Part shown: one piece after another, positions 33,982 through 46,418 of the stretch | Layout: every line of letters begins with the position of its first letter | Position numbering within the stretch: position 1 is the stretch's first letter | Assembly: GCA_963682025.1 (NCBI GenBank) | Contig: OY821521.1 | Span: forward strand, 198,597,526-198,661,525 | Direction of reading: 5' to 3' | Source of the DNA: Cordilura impudica | Taxonomy: Eukaryota; Arthropoda; Insecta; Diptera; Scathophagidae | DNA length: 64,000 nt | Made by a program: the position numbers and the translations under genes | Notes under the pieces: generated by a model | Told to the model about the DNA's origin: nothing | Seen by the model: the letters and a program-made list of their open reading frames with translations, nothing else | Databases searched by the model: none

Positions 33982-35889
33982 AGATATATATTTTTTTTAT
34001 TTATACACTAAATTCACTATACAATTACTTTTTGTATTACTTTTCTTTGTAATTTTTTCACTGAAACTGTTTTAGTTTTTTCTATTATTTTGCTTCTTCT
34101 TTATTTCACAGAATTTGAAAAAAAGTGTTGTCAATAATTGAAAATAATATAAGTACAACGTGTTAAAAAGCGTGGAACAAGTCTAGTTTAGAGGCGACAC
34201 CCCGATTTTTTTAATTTTTTCGGTGGGGTTAGGGTTTTTGGGGTAATTCTAGGAGACATATTTTTGTTGCGGCCCATATTTCCCGAGATATGGACCTCCA
34301 AAGTTTTAACATTGAGTTGTATATAACTTTTTTATTTAGTATCGGATTTAAGCAATATATATATATATATATATATCATTTCAAAGCTAATTCAATTGAT
34401 ATTTCAAAATGGTTAATGCATTAACCCATTGTGACCCTATTTATGATTTTGCATTTTTGCAGTTTTTTTGTGAAAACCATGGCATTATCTTCTAAAATGT
34501 CGTTATTAATGTGTGTATTAAAAAAAAAGTTAAATAAAATCTTTACCTTTTCATAAACGGATATATTATGGATCTTACTTATATTTGTAATTTTTTTAAA
34601 ATATATTGTTATTTGTTAGGTAGATCGATAGAATATCACATATATTTTGTGGTTACATAATTTTTGAGGGGAATTAACGCAATAAAGAAATATTTTTAAT
34701 TTAAAAAAATTGTATCTTACATTTTATTTTGTAAAGATGTCTAGGTATTGAATGTTTAAATATTAAAATAATCGCTTCGAAGATATTACTCCGAAAATTT
34801 TGCATGTCAGTCAGATACATATTCTATTATGTCTTTGTTACTGTGTTATTTTTTTTAAGCGCCGAAGGCAAACATTTTTATGCTTGTTGTATATGTATAA
34901 AGCAACCTTTTTTATATTTAATAAATATTTTTGTGTTAAATTTTTAATAACAGTATGAACAAATTTTAATGGGTTAATTTACCTAAAAAAATAAGTAAGA
35001 TATTTTATTTTCTATCGAACTACCTTAGAAATAACAATATATTTTTCCAAAAAACCTAAAAAAAAATGTAGGTAAAATCCCTAATATATCCGGTCCTGAT
35101 AGGGTCACATCAAAATATACATGGACCCAGCTTTTATAATTTGGAATGGATCGGGGTATCGCCCCTGAACTACACTTAAGCCAAAAGTGGTAATATGACA
35201 ATTTCAAAAAAAAAAAAAATTTCCATAAATTAATAAATTTTGGCGTTGTAATCAAAACTGAAAGTATACACTACTTTTATACTTATTTTGTTTTTTACAT
35301 ATATCAAAGCCAACTTTGTTTTTTATATTTCTTTAGTTTTATATTCCCTATGATTTTCGACAACTGAAATATTTGAAAAACAGCTACAAAATATTGTCAA
35401 TATGATAATTTACGAACATGTTAATTAAAAAAATTGTTGCAATTTTAATCGAAAGCCAATAATTTATTTTTAATTACTTAATAACTTTTGCCATTTTTTT
35501 CTGTGTTTGACAGAACAAAGCAGAAAAAGTAAGTATGTAATTATAAACATTGATTTAGATCATTAGTAACGCACAATTTTATATACCTTTACCCGATACC
35601 AAACTTTATTAGAAAAAATTAATCTTAAAATACCTATTTAGCGCCACTTTGAGAACGATTCAACCCAATGTGCGTCGTTCAAAACTTCGTTCTTGTAGCC
35701 CTCCAACCAACTGAGCGCGAAATTCGAGCTATTTAGGCGTCAGTACAAAAGCATCCCAGATTTACTGTTTCTCAAATTAATTCTAAAATCAAAGAATCTT
35801 CCACAAAGACGTCCATGAAGTTGCTGTTCATGGTCGTGTAGCACGTAGAAAGTCATTAATTTTCGGAACTAATAGAAGACAAGTATACA
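33982..35889. other. AT-rich non-coding stretch with (AT)n
   Basis: The first ~190 bases may be promoter or 5' end of the transposon. An (AT)n tract lies at about 34358-34376, and ACCCCGA facing TCGGTGGGGT near 34200-34228 could form a small hairpin. No coding region is recognisable. Words at 35640-35850 hint at a transposase N-terminus but are too broken to call. Confidence 0.5.
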
Positions 35890-36145
35890 AATTATAGTCG
35901 GTCTACACCTTTACACATATATCATGCATTTAGAGAAATGGTCATTGGTTCAACTATTTGAATATTGATAATTTTTTCACCTGCAGATAAGAAAAAGTTT
36001 ATATCGGATGCTAGAATTTACATGGGGACTACGTCAAAAAATTCACCGATCCTGACCATATTTGTGAAAGACACTTATAAAATCATATACAAAATATGAG
36101 AGAAATCTGTGCAATTCTTTTGTTTTTTGATAGATTTATGGTATG
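35890..36145 (-). repeat. family B fragment, reversed
   Basis: TATAGTCGGTCTACACC, ATATCGGATGCTAGAATTTA, CATGGGGACTACGTC and TTTTGTTTTTTGATAGATTT are the complement of the 3' half of family B as seen at 21130-21450. It lacks the GTCY half. Confidence 0.65.
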
Positions 36146-36501
36146 ACCTGCAGTTCAAGCTAATTTTTTTATGTGAAAGTAGACGTATTTGTTTATGTTT
36201 CTATGCTTTTATATACCCCATCCATTCCAGAGCGATGAAAATGGGTACGTGAAAGTGAGAAGGCAAATGGGATGTCGTTTGTCTTGAGAACCAATATATT
36301 AACAATTGCAAAATTTTACCCCGGTAGTAAATTAAGCCCAATTATCCTAAATCAGGTCCTGCCTGGCGTGATTATCTACAAAACGCCGCCCGCCGCATCT
36401 TGTTCCGACAGCTGGTTCTCGAGAAAAACGACACCCCAGTTTGAAAAAAGTGATTTCGAGAAAATCACAAATTTATATATCGACGTACAAATATATTATA
36501 T

Positions 36502-37127
36502 TAGGTTGGCTCTTAATAAAAAAAAAATGTGGAAACTCTCGGTCGCACCCCCTAGAAATATGCGAATAGCAAAAAAACTGAGAAAAACAAAGTTTTGTGC
36601 CAATCCAGAAACATTTAGTGGTGGGGTGGCTCAACGCGATTGAAAATTTCAAGTGTGTTTATATGGGGAAAATATGACTTTTTTCAGATTTTACGGAAAT
36701 TTTGTTCTACACTTTAATTTGTTCGACAAATTGTTATATAATTCGGAATCACTATTAAATTGTCTTTTCAAGAAGCTATAAAACTTCAAAATCGAATAAA
36801 AACTCGCCAAGGAATAGCAAATGCTCCAGAACACTTTTGTGCCAAAAAAAAACTAGGTCAAGAAATTTGATGCCATTTTTTCAATGTTAAGAAATTAATT
36901 AAAGCCAACATTTTGTTTTAGTCTCTATACCTGTAGGTACTCAGATATGAAGTATTGTTTTATTGCCACCTTGTTAACCTATTAAGCATTGAGACCGAAA
37001 ATGGAAAATTTTTTTGATAAAATTTTTAAAACTCCTTTTTAAATTTAAAAAAATGGATCTAGCAGTTTAAGGTTTTATTAAATATATGTTACAGATTAAC
37101 TGTGAGTATTTTTAGGAAAATCCCCAT
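36502..37127 (+). mobile_element. palindromic hAT-like element, copy 3 (left arm only, truncated)
   Basis: Begins TAGGTTGGCTCTTAATAAAA and follows the left arm of copies 1 and 2 (GAAACTCTCGGTCGCACCCC, GAAATATGCGAATAGCAAAA, TTTGGTCTC-like words) up to CATGCCAGAACT. The rest of the arm and the right end are absent. It stops shortly before a reversed MITE C copy. GTTGG replaces GGTGG at the terminus. Confidence 0.7.
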
Positions 37128-37154
37128 GCCAGAACTATGAAAACAAGTTTTCAT

Positions 37155-37632
37155 TTTTGGCACTGAAGAAAAAATGCTAGTTTGTATGTACTTGTGTGTT
37201 TATTTCTGTTATTTTTTGTCACTATTATTCTTGATACGTTGTTATATTCTCATCCTAAGTCCCGTTTAATTTTTGTTGAAGAACAAAAAAAAATCCATTT
37301 TTCAAGCAACAACAACTTATGTCTACATGGGTGGTTGCATTGGTAGTTTTCTTTATCAAAGAAAACGACGTTTGTCGACATAAGTTGTTTTATCTGCACA
37401 CACTTTAAGTGTTATTTACGTATTGTTTTTTCGTGCTTCTGTAGGATCTATTCCTCTGAAGATTTTGGACTCAAAATTTTATATAAAGTATTTATTGGCC
37501 ATATCTACAGGACTGTTAAATAAAAACCTCTAAAAACTTTATGTCGAGCCCATAATTTCAAATATAACGTTTTTTGGCTCCCCTGAACATTTTGATTTTA
37601 TGACATACGCGGTTATTCTAGAAAACCTCAGA
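37155..37632 (-). mobile_element. MITE family C, copy 3 (reversed, truncated)
   Basis: Reads in complement of copy 1: TTTATTTCTGTTATTTTTTG, CATCCTAAGTCCCGTT, ACGACGTTTGTCGACATAAG, GGCTCCCCTGAACATTTTG, and the terminus GACATACGCGGTTATTCTAG. The other terminal third is missing toward 37155. Confidence 0.75.
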
Positions 37633-37797
37633 AATATGGAACATGTTTTGTCAAAAAATTTGTAATAATAAATAGCTCAATAATTTATTTAAAAAAAAAA
37701 TCTGTATGCCAATTTTAATTTGAGGTGTAGGAATACTTCTTCTAGGTAGTGTTATATTTTAATAAATATATACTTGATATACATTTACATTCTCTTA

Positions 37798-38188
37798 ATA
37801 TATATCGCACCTGTACCTCTAAAGTGAATCAACTCAAAATTTTTCAATTTTCACTTCCCGCAAGAAAACGATAGACTGTAAAAATCTTACATCGATTTTT
37901 CTAGTCTTTCGCGAAAAAAATACAATTGTAACCCTCTTTGTGTTATAAGAGTAGCTTCTTCAGAATCCACTAAAAAGACGTGCACCCAAAAAACTTGTTA
38001 TTTTTGATGATCACTAAAACAATCGCAAAAACAACTACTGTGTTATACTTATTATTCGCAATTCTTTACAATGAAAAAACTGTTTTTAAATTTTATAGTA
38101 AATATTTAAAAAAAACCGTTTTTTGTCTCTACTGAAAATATGTAAATTTTGAGTTGACTCACTTTAGAGGTACAGGTGCGATATATAT
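37798..38188. mobile_element. MITE family D, 390 bp with ~40-bp TIRs
   Basis: The left end CGCACCTGTACCTCTAAAGT and the right end (in complement) are the same over nearly 40 bases, with one mismatch (GAATCAACTC against GAGTCAACTC). Both ends are embedded in TATATA, so a TA target duplication is possible and would fit Tc1/mariner MITEs. No coding frame lies inside. Only one copy is in the window. Confidence 0.75.
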
Positions 38189-39230
38189 ATTTTTTAATAA
38201 CTTCCATTAACATCGAAAACATATGTTTTTTGTTTCCAAATTGGTATTCACCACAGCATTTGTGTAAAAATATGGCAACATTTGGGAGAGAATGAGGGTT
38301 TAAAACTAAGAATATGAGAGAACGCCGCTATGAAAATAAAATAAATTTTCTAAAATTTTAAATCGGCAAATAAAAACCGCAACGGGCTGATTATTTTTAA
38401 ACTCATATTGTATTTGCAAAAATACCACCTTATCCCAAAGAGCAATTTATAAATAATATTTCTTTGGAAACATTTTCCCTAATATAGATGACCACCTCAT
38501 TTTCTAATTAATTATTGAAAACATTACGAGAATTCAGTGCATCTGTCCTTCAAAAAAATAAACGCCTACTACTAAAACAGTTTTGCCCTGACCACTTCCG
38601 GATATTGGAAAATGTCGCTACTAAAGCGGCTAACATCAGCTCAGCAGCAGCTGAGTTAAGCCCTCAATAAATAAATAAAATCGTTAGAATTTTATTTAAT
38701 TGTAATTTACGCCTTTTGATGTCAATATCTACAAAGGACATTATTACAAAATTGCTACAACATTTAGCAACACCTACCAAAAAGTACATCTTTCTTTCTC
38801 TTTTTTGGGGTTGTTACTTACAATTTCAAACATTTTACCATTTGCCCAAACACATTACGGCTTAACCATTGTTAATGTTTAAACGCCCGCAAATACACCC
38901 ATGTCAATTAGTGTGGCTACTAAATCTCTATTATGTATAGAAATTAAATTTTTCTTGGAAATTAGAAGAAAATTGTTTTTTAATTTAGTTATTGTTAATG
39001 CAATTTTGTGTTAGTTCTATTGAAAATATAAGGGTTCTAAATCATTTGACACACACTCTCACTTAAATTTTACTTAATAGACCGACCACAAAACACAATT
39101 TAAACGATTGTATTAATTATGTTATTTAAGCAGTTAAATAATAAATGGGGTATAAATAAAAAATAATAAACAATTTCCTAGAGTTTACAAAACTTCTTTT
39201 TTTTAATAAAAAAAAAATCCCAATTCATAT
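38189..39230. other. non-coding stretch
   Basis: No coding region or repeated family was seen. A GCTCAGCAGCAGCTGAG small palindrome lies at about 38638-38654. Confidence 0.5.
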
Positions 39231-39234
39231 AATT

Positions 39235-39999
39235 CTGTGGTTTTCTAGAATAACCGCGTATTTCATAAAATCAAAATGTTCAGGGGAGCGAAAAAACGTT
39301 ATATTTGAAAATATGGGCTCGATATAAAGTTTTTAGAGCTTTTTATTTAACAGCCCTATAGATATGGGCAATAAATACTTATATAAAATTTTGAGTCAAA
39401 AATCTTCAGCGGAATAAATCCTAGAGAAGGACGAAAAAACAATATGTAAATAACACTTAAAGTGTGTACAGATAAAACAGCTTATGTCGGCAAACGTCGT
39501 TGTTTTTGAAAAAGAAAACTACCAATGCAACCCCCCATGTAGACATAAGTTGTTGTTGCTTGAAAAATGGATTTTTTTGTTCGTCAGCATAAAGTTAACG
39601 GGACTTGGGATGAGAATATAATAACGTTTCAAGAATAATAGTGACAAAAAATAACTGAAATAAACACACAAGTTTTTATAAGTGGTTATACACTGAAAAC
39701 TAGTGCAAAATTATTTTGCATTTCTTTTTTCAATAATAACAACGTATGTCGCCATGTGTCGTTTTCTGAGAAAATAATTTGTCAGCGATCAAACGTACGT
39801 TGACATACGTCGTTAGTGCTGCAAACTAATTTAACAAACATTTAAGTTACGTCGTTATTTAAAGAAAAAATTCAGAAGTGGTCAGTATTTTTTTTTTAAA
39901 TTTAACACTTGTAAAAGAGCGTTAAAAATTAATATATTTGGCATCGATAACTCAAAACTGACAAAAATGGACATACGCGGTTATTCCAGAAAGCCACAG
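39235..39999. mobile_element. MITE family C, copy 2 (best target duplication)
   Basis: Full-length copy from CTGTGGTTTTCTAGAATAAC to the complement of the same end, CCACAG. AATT at 39231-39234 and 40000-40003 is an exact 4-bp duplication. The interior follows copy 1 throughout (GGCTCGATATAAAGTTTTTA, ATGTCGGCAAACGTCGTTG, TACGTCGTTAGTGCTGCAAA). No coding capacity. A 4-bp duplication narrows the source to superfamilies such as Chapaev, Sola2 or Ginger, but the ends do not decide among them. Confidence 0.8.
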
Positions 40000-40029
40000 A
40001 ATTGTAAGGCGCCTAAGTCGTCCGTTGAA

Positions 40030-43000
40030 AAATTATAAAAATATTTATTGAAGAACAACAGTTTTTTTTAAGAAATGGTTCGTTCTAACGAAAATTTACA
40101 TTTTTAGGAAAAGGTAATTTTTGAGAAAATTTACTCTTTTAAGAAAAAAAAAACTTAAAAATCTGTTTTTTTTTTAGGATAAGATATTTTTTTAAGGAAA
40201 ATTACACTTGTAAGAACAATGTACTTTTCTAAGAAAAGGTAATTTTTTGAGATGAGGTACTGTTTTAGGGAAAGGTACTATTTTTAAGAAAATTTACTTT
40301 TTTAAGAAACAGTACTTCTTTAAGAAAAAGGTGCCTTTTTAAGAAAAAGTACTTTTTAAAAAAAGGTACTTTACTATGAATAGGGAATTTACTTTTCAAA
40401 GAAATGGTAATTTGCTAACAAAAGGTACTTTTATAACAAAAGGTACTTTGTTAACAGAATTTTCTTTTTTTTTTTTAACGAAATGTACTTTTTTTAACAA
40501 AATGTACTTTTTTTTTAACAAAATGTACTTTGCTAAGAAAAGGTAATGTTTTAAGATAAGGTAATGTTTTATGGAAAGGTATTATTTTAAAGAAAATTTG
40601 CTTTTTTAAGAAAAGGAACTTTTTTAGAAAAGGTACTCTATTTAAGAAAATGTATTATTTTAAGAAATTGTACTTTTTATAAAAAATACTTTTTAAGAAA
40701 AGGTACTTTTTTCAAGAAAATATACTTTTTTAAGACTAGGAAATGTACTTTCTTAAGAAAAGGTAATTTTTAAAAGCAAATTTACTTTTTTAAGAAAATT
40801 TCCTTTTGAAGAAGAGGTAATTTTTGAAGAAAAGGTACTTTAAAAGAAAAATTACTTTCATAAGGAAATGAACTTCTTACAGAAAGGGTACTTTTCTAGA
40901 AATTATAATATCTTAAGAAAAGGTTCTTTTTGTAAAAGGGACCTTTTGGACGAAAAGGTTCTTTTAGAAGAAAATGTACTTTTGGAAGGTTCTTCTTGAA
41001 TGAAGGGTACTTTTTAAAAACAATACTTTGTTAGAAAAGATACTTCCTTAAGAATAGGTACATTTAAAAAAAGGTCCTTTTTAAAGAAAATTTTATTTTA
41101 AACAGCAGGTACTTTTTTAACGTAAGTTAATGTCTTATCAAAAGGTAAAAAATTTTTCTTAAAAGAGTAATTAATAAATAAAAGTTACTTTTTAAGACAA
41201 TATATATATACAAAGTACCTCACTTTTTCAGAAGAAGGGATTTTTTTTTAAAAAGTTACTTAAAAAAAATTTTTAGGAAAATATACCTGCTTAAGAAACA
41301 TTTTTTTTAAGAAAATGTTCTTTTTTACGAAAAGGTACTTTTTTAGGAGAAGGGGTTTTTGTTTTTAGAAAATTTACTTTTTTTAAGAAATGGTTCATCT
41401 TTAATAAAAGGTACTTTTCGAACAATAAGCAATTTTCTATGATCTTTTTTATTTTAATTTTTTTAAGAAAATAATATTTTCTAAGAAAATGTACTTTTTA
41501 AAAAGTATTTTTTTAAAGAAAAGCTATTTATTTTTAAAAAAGAAGAATATGTAATCGTTTAAGAAAACTGACTTTTTAATGAAAATTTGTTATGAAATTT
41601 TTAAAGAAAAAGGACATTTTTTAACAAAAGGTGCTTTTTTTAAGTAAATGTACTCCTTGAGAAATGTTTTATTTAAGAAAAGGTACTATTTGAAGAAAAA
41701 TTATTTTTTACATTTTATTTTAAGAAAACACAGTTTGAAATGGTCTTTTGAAAGAAAAGGTAATTTTTAAAGAAAATGCACTTTTTAAGAAAGGGAACTT
41801 CTTGAAAAAATTTACTGAAGGTAGTTTCTTAAGCATAGGCAAATTATAAGAAAAGGTACATTTTAAAAAGGTACTTTTAAAAAAAAGATTATTTTTTTAA
41901 ACTAAAATTTAATATTTTAATTTAATTTACTTTTTTAATACAAGGTACTTATTTAAAAAAAGTTACTTTTAAAGAAAAGGTAGCAAAATGGAAATTTCTG
42001 ATGAAAGTTTACCATTTAAGAACAGACACTTTTTAAAGAAAATTGACTTTTCAAAGAAATTGTACTTTTTAAGAGAATGTACTTTTTAATAATGGGTACT
42101 TTTTGCAGCAAACGTTTTTTTTTTGAAGAAATGTACTGTCCGGACAAAATGGTACGTTTTTATAATACGACTTCTTTAAGAAAAGTTGAGCTATTAAGAA
42201 TAGGTTTTTTTTTAGCAGAATATGTTTTATTTAGCAAAAGGCACTTTCTTAAGAATAGGTACTTTTTAGAAAAAAAGTTTTTTTAATGAAATTTTTTAAT
42301 AAAACCTACTTTTTTAAATATAATTTGTTAAGAAACCACTTTTTTGAGAAGAGGTTCTTTTTACGAAAGGGAAATTTTTTTAAGATTATGTATTTTTTTA
42401 AAAATGTACTTTATTAAGAAAATATACCTTTAAAAAAAGGTGGTTTTTAAAGGAAAAGGTATTTTTTTAAAAGGAAAATGTGGTTTTTGAAGATAATGTG
42501 CTCTTTAGAAAAAATATTTTTTTTAAGAACAGGTACTATTTTAAGAATATGAACTTTTTTTAGAAAAAGGTACTTTAAAGAAAAGATATATTTAAAGGAA
42601 AGGTACTTTTTAAAAGAAAATGGGTTTTTAAAGAAGAGTTTTTAAAGAAAAGGGAATCTTTACTTTTTTAAAAAAAATTGCTCTTTAGAAGAAATATATT
42701 TTTTTTTTAAGAACTGGTACTTTTTTAAGAATATCTACTTTTTTAAGAAAAGGCTCTTTTAAAGAAAAATGTGTTTTTTAAATAAGAGTTAGGTTTTAAA
42801 GAAAATTCACTCGTTAGAAAAATATATTTTTTTAAGAACAGGTACTTTTTAAAAGAAAATGTACTTTTTTAAGAAAAGTACTCTTAAAGAAAAAGTGAAT
42901 TTTAAAGAACAGGTACTTTTTAAACGAAAAGGTGTTTTAAAAAATATTTACTTTTTAAGAAAAATTTACTTTTTAGAAAAAAAAAAATTTAAGAGCAAGT

Positions 43001-43505
43001 ACTTTTTTAAGCAAAGGTACTTTTTTTTTAGAAAAGGTACTTTTTAAGAAAGGTACTTTTTAAGAAGGGTACGTTTTTAAGAAAGGTACTTTTTTAAGAA
43101 AGGTACTTTTTAAACGAAAATTTGGTTTTTAAAGTAGTTTTTTTTTAAGAAAATGTACTCCTTAAAAAATAAATTTTTTTAAACCTGGTACCTTTTTAAG
43201 CAAAGGTGATTTTTTTTATGAAAAGGTACTTTTTTAAGAAAAGTTTATTTTTTAGGAGCTGGTACTCTTTAACAATATATGTTTTTTCAACAAAATGCTT
43301 TTCAAGAAAAGCCACTTTTTGAAAAAGTTATTTTAAAAGGAATAGCTTTTTTTAAAAATTTACTTTTAGGAAGGGGTACTTTCATAAATATGTACTTTTC
43401 AAAGAATATGTACTTTGTTTAATAGATGCCTTTCTTTAGAAAAAAATTTTTTTAAGAAAATTCACTTTTTATAGAAATTATTAAAAAAAGGTACTTTTAA
43501 TAAAG
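40030..43505. repeat. 3.4-kb minisatellite, ~16-20 bp units
   Basis: Variants of GGTACTTTTTTAAGAAAA follow each other without a break for about 3.4 kb. The GTACTTTT and TTAAGAAAA halves are the most constant; unit lengths drift because the A and T runs change. Substituted forms (GGTAATTTTT, TTTACTTTTTT, AATGTACTTT) are mixed along the array, with the cleanest units near 43016-43110. Open frames at 42077-42286 and 42859-43047 simply translate repeat units (FLKNRYFLEKK-like) and are not genes. The unit is nearly self-complementary (AAAAGTACTTTT). Confidence 0.9.
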
Positions 43506-44754
43506 ACCATCACTAAATATATTCCTTTTCACTTTTATATGTGAGATTTATTTTGAAACATAATGGGGATATTTTGGCGGAAATCAATTAAGCTTTCATT
43601 TCACCAAATTCAGCAAATTGTTGATTTATTAACGGCGTCATGTTTAATTAACAATCTTTTAGTGAATGCTTTATATCGTCATCAATTATCGCAGCTTCTT
43701 CATGTAAATATGAAGACTTAAGATCTAGTTCATACAGAAAACGGTAAGCGATATTGTATTTTTTGTTTATTTGGTTTAATTTGGTATAAATTAGGTTATT
43801 TGTTTAAGTAACTCTGGGTTATTTTTGTTTTGCTTTTTGTTTTAATATAAATTGAATAAGTGATTCATTTTAAGCTAAGCAAATGTTCCGAATGATGCCT
43901 TTTAAAAAAATTTACATAAAATATTTGTCTTATCTTATGGCAGCACGTATTTGTCTTTTAAATTCCTATACATATTCATTCGAGCAGTAGACCTAATACA
44001 CATTCATTCATATGATGTATTCCTATGCATGAATAAAAATACCTGTGAAATCTTCGTAGGCAGCCAGGCCAGGCCAGCAGACAGACAGACGGACAGACGG
44101 ACAGACATACAGTTGTAATATGCTATTGGCAGCATTCCTCTTGTCGGAAATACCAATGAAATAAAGATTGGCTTTTTGGCGGAGCCACTTGAAAATCAAT
44201 TTATGGAAAAGACTAAAACATAGAAAAAGTTTAAGAAAAATACTAAATGCTGTGTATGTATGGGGGGCATCATTCAGTAAAAGCCATGTTAAAATCAAAT
44301 GCGGTCAATATTAAAGTGAAATGTTATCAACAAAATATTGAACAAAAAGAAAAAAAAATACAATAAATAAATAAAAAATAATAAAAAAAACAAAACAGAA
44401 ACAGCAAAACAAACTCTAAAATTTTGGTCTTAATGGTCAACTTTAAGGAAACAGATTAAACACATAGACAAACAAAAAATTACAGTTTATTTTACATGAT
44501 AAATAAAAAAAAAATAACTTTCTCCTTTGTTCGAAAAAAGGCAATACCGTTCATCCTGTTGGGTTCCGTTAAAAAAATACGAAACATGGGCATACGGCTA
44601 ATATCAATATTATAAACCGTATACTTTATTTAAATTTAATAAATTATTTAAAATCCAAAAAAAGTATTTTAAGTTTTAAAAAAAAATAAAATATAATCAC
44701 CCTGTTCTGAAATTCACTTTCACACAAAAAATTCTTAAATGAAAATTAAACAAT
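43506..44754. other. non-coding stretch with a CAGA/CGGA microsatellite
   Basis: No gene recognised. A tetranucleotide tract AGACAGACAGACGGACAGAC lies at about 44078-44112, the reverse form of the GTCY repeat seen in mini-me and B, but without a recognisable element around it. Poly-A-rich DNA lies at 44340-44520. Confidence 0.45.
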
Positions 44755-45400
44755 TAAGAAAATTATAGTCGGTCTAGACCGTGTTACGATACATTATACC
44801 ATGTGTTTAGAGACCCTATCTCTTAGGTCCAACTTATTAGATATAGAAAATAAGCATAAAATAAATTTGAGTGGCACTGTTATTAATTTTTTGCATTCGG
44901 ATATGAAAAGGTTCATATCGGATGCTATATTTATATAGGTATGACCATATTTGTTAAAGTCGCTTATTTCTTGTAAAAACATACACAAACCAAATTTGAG
45001 AAAAATCTGTGCAATATTTTTGTTTTTTGATAGATTCAAGTGAAGATCGGGATCATATGGGGGCTATGACTAAGAATTGTGCTGTAGAGTTTATTTTTGA
45101 ACTACTGATAAATGGATGCAATAAACACACATAAACCCAATTTGAACGAGATCTATATGATAATTTGGACATTATGGCAATTTAAGTCGATCTCATAGGG
45201 GTCATTTGTATGGGGACGAGGTCAGAGCATAAACCGAATTTCACCAATTTCAATAGCGTTCACCGAAAGAAGCTGATATACTAAATTTCATCAAAATATA
45301 TTCATATTTGCGACCTGTAGTTTGAAAACAACGGACGGACGGACGAACATCGCTAAATCGACTCAGAAAGTGATTAGCGCAAAAGGTATAATAATGTTTT
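44755..45400 (-). repeat. dispersed repeat family B, near-complete reversed copy
   Basis: Complement order of the copy at 20752-21465: AAGAAAATTATAGTCGGTC end, AGAGACCCTATCTCTTAGGT, ATATCGGATGCTATATTTAT, TAAGTCGATCTCATAGGGG, TTGCGACCTGTAGTTTG and ACGGACGGACGAACATCGC. Ends near the AAAGGTATAATAATG that mirrors TATACCC. Confidence 0.75.
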
Positions 45401-46418
45401 GCTGTTCCAAGATTTTACTAAGAACATTTTCCTTGTTTTATTTCTCAGGAAAAAGCTTGGTGAAATCAGAAGTATCAAGAGATATATTGAATTTTTAATA
45501 TATTCTTTCGTATTTTTTGGCCTTAAATTTTAATAAAAAACTATTTTTAAAACCTTCTTCATTAAAATCTTTGTTTGTTTTGTAAAAAGTCTAAATAAAA
45601 CAAAAATATTTTACTTTTGTTTTATTTAACAAATACATACATAAATATATAGATAAATTTATTTCGAAAATTGTATATTTTAGTAAATTGTGGAAACTTT
45701 CTTTAAAATATTAAAACTTTGATAGAGAAAGGGATGAATATGTTTCTTACTTTAATTTTTTTTTTTATAATTTTAGTTTTTTGATTAAAAAAAAATTGTT
45801 GAGTTTTAGTTTTTTATTTTTTTTTATATATGGGGGGTTTCATGTCAAGTGCACCAACTTTTGAAACCGATGTCTTCCGATCTAACCAAGGTTAGTCCTA
45901 TTGGATAGTAGTTTAGACAAAATTTTTCAATAAAATCGGTCAAGATCTCTCTGAGTTAGAGGGGATCAAAATTTGACATTTTGGCCAAACAGGTGTTTTT
46001 TCTCATCCATGAAACTTATTACCAATTGTTCTTAGAAAATTTTCTCCCAAATAGTTTAGATAGCTATTTCTTCAATATTTCGGAAAAAAATACTTTAAAA
46101 AAAAATTTTTTTTAATTTTTTTAAACTTTTTTTTGCTAAATTAAAGCATTTTTTTCAAAAAGTGCTTTTTTTTTCATAAGAAAGCTTAGGATTTTTCCTT
46201 TAAGAGCTTTTTGGTCGCTTAGTGGGATGGGAGTGGAATATCTATCAAAATAAATGTTTTGTAACTCAAGACAACGGTTTTTCACTTTTTCACAAATGCA
46301 CTATTTTGAATTTTTTCCTATTTGAGTGTAAAACCTTACAAATAAAACTTATACTGAGAAACTAGACAAATTAACCTTTCCGAAGGTATGTAACATACCT
46401 TCATAACATAACAGAAGA

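Larger units (their letters stand above)
29211..34170 (-). mobile_element. DNA transposon with zinc-finger DDE transposase and spliced SAM-domain gene
   Basis: The unit holds two minus-strand coding blocks, 33981-31575 and 31549-29791, with very little space between them. The first is a DDE-type transposase of an animal group with DD-GDNLG-MHDIFEG motifs, which I associate with EnSpm/CACTA-like elements from memory. The second resembles SAMD3-like proteins. Element ends are uncertain: outer limits given here are the nearest flanking repeats and unique sequence. Only two visible lesions affect coding, so it is much younger than the other relics in the window. Confidence 0.65.

Noticed and set aside
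35640..35850. Possible N-terminal domain of a Tc1/Tc3 transposase
   Set aside because: Only a weak likeness over a few words, in several frames and without a catalytic part nearby; not enough to support a call.
42077..43047. Open frames of 62-69 codons inside the 40-43.5 kb array
   Set aside because: They repeat the same FLKKRYFL-like words with the minisatellite unit, so they are by-products of the repeat.
40030..43505. CRISPR-like array
   Set aside because: Units are contiguous with no unique spacers, and the window is clearly from an animal genome.
44066..44113. Mini-me copy suggested by the CAGA/CGGA tract
   Set aside because: The tetranucleotide tract is there but the core, TATACCC end and hairpin are not; it is listed only as a microsatellite.
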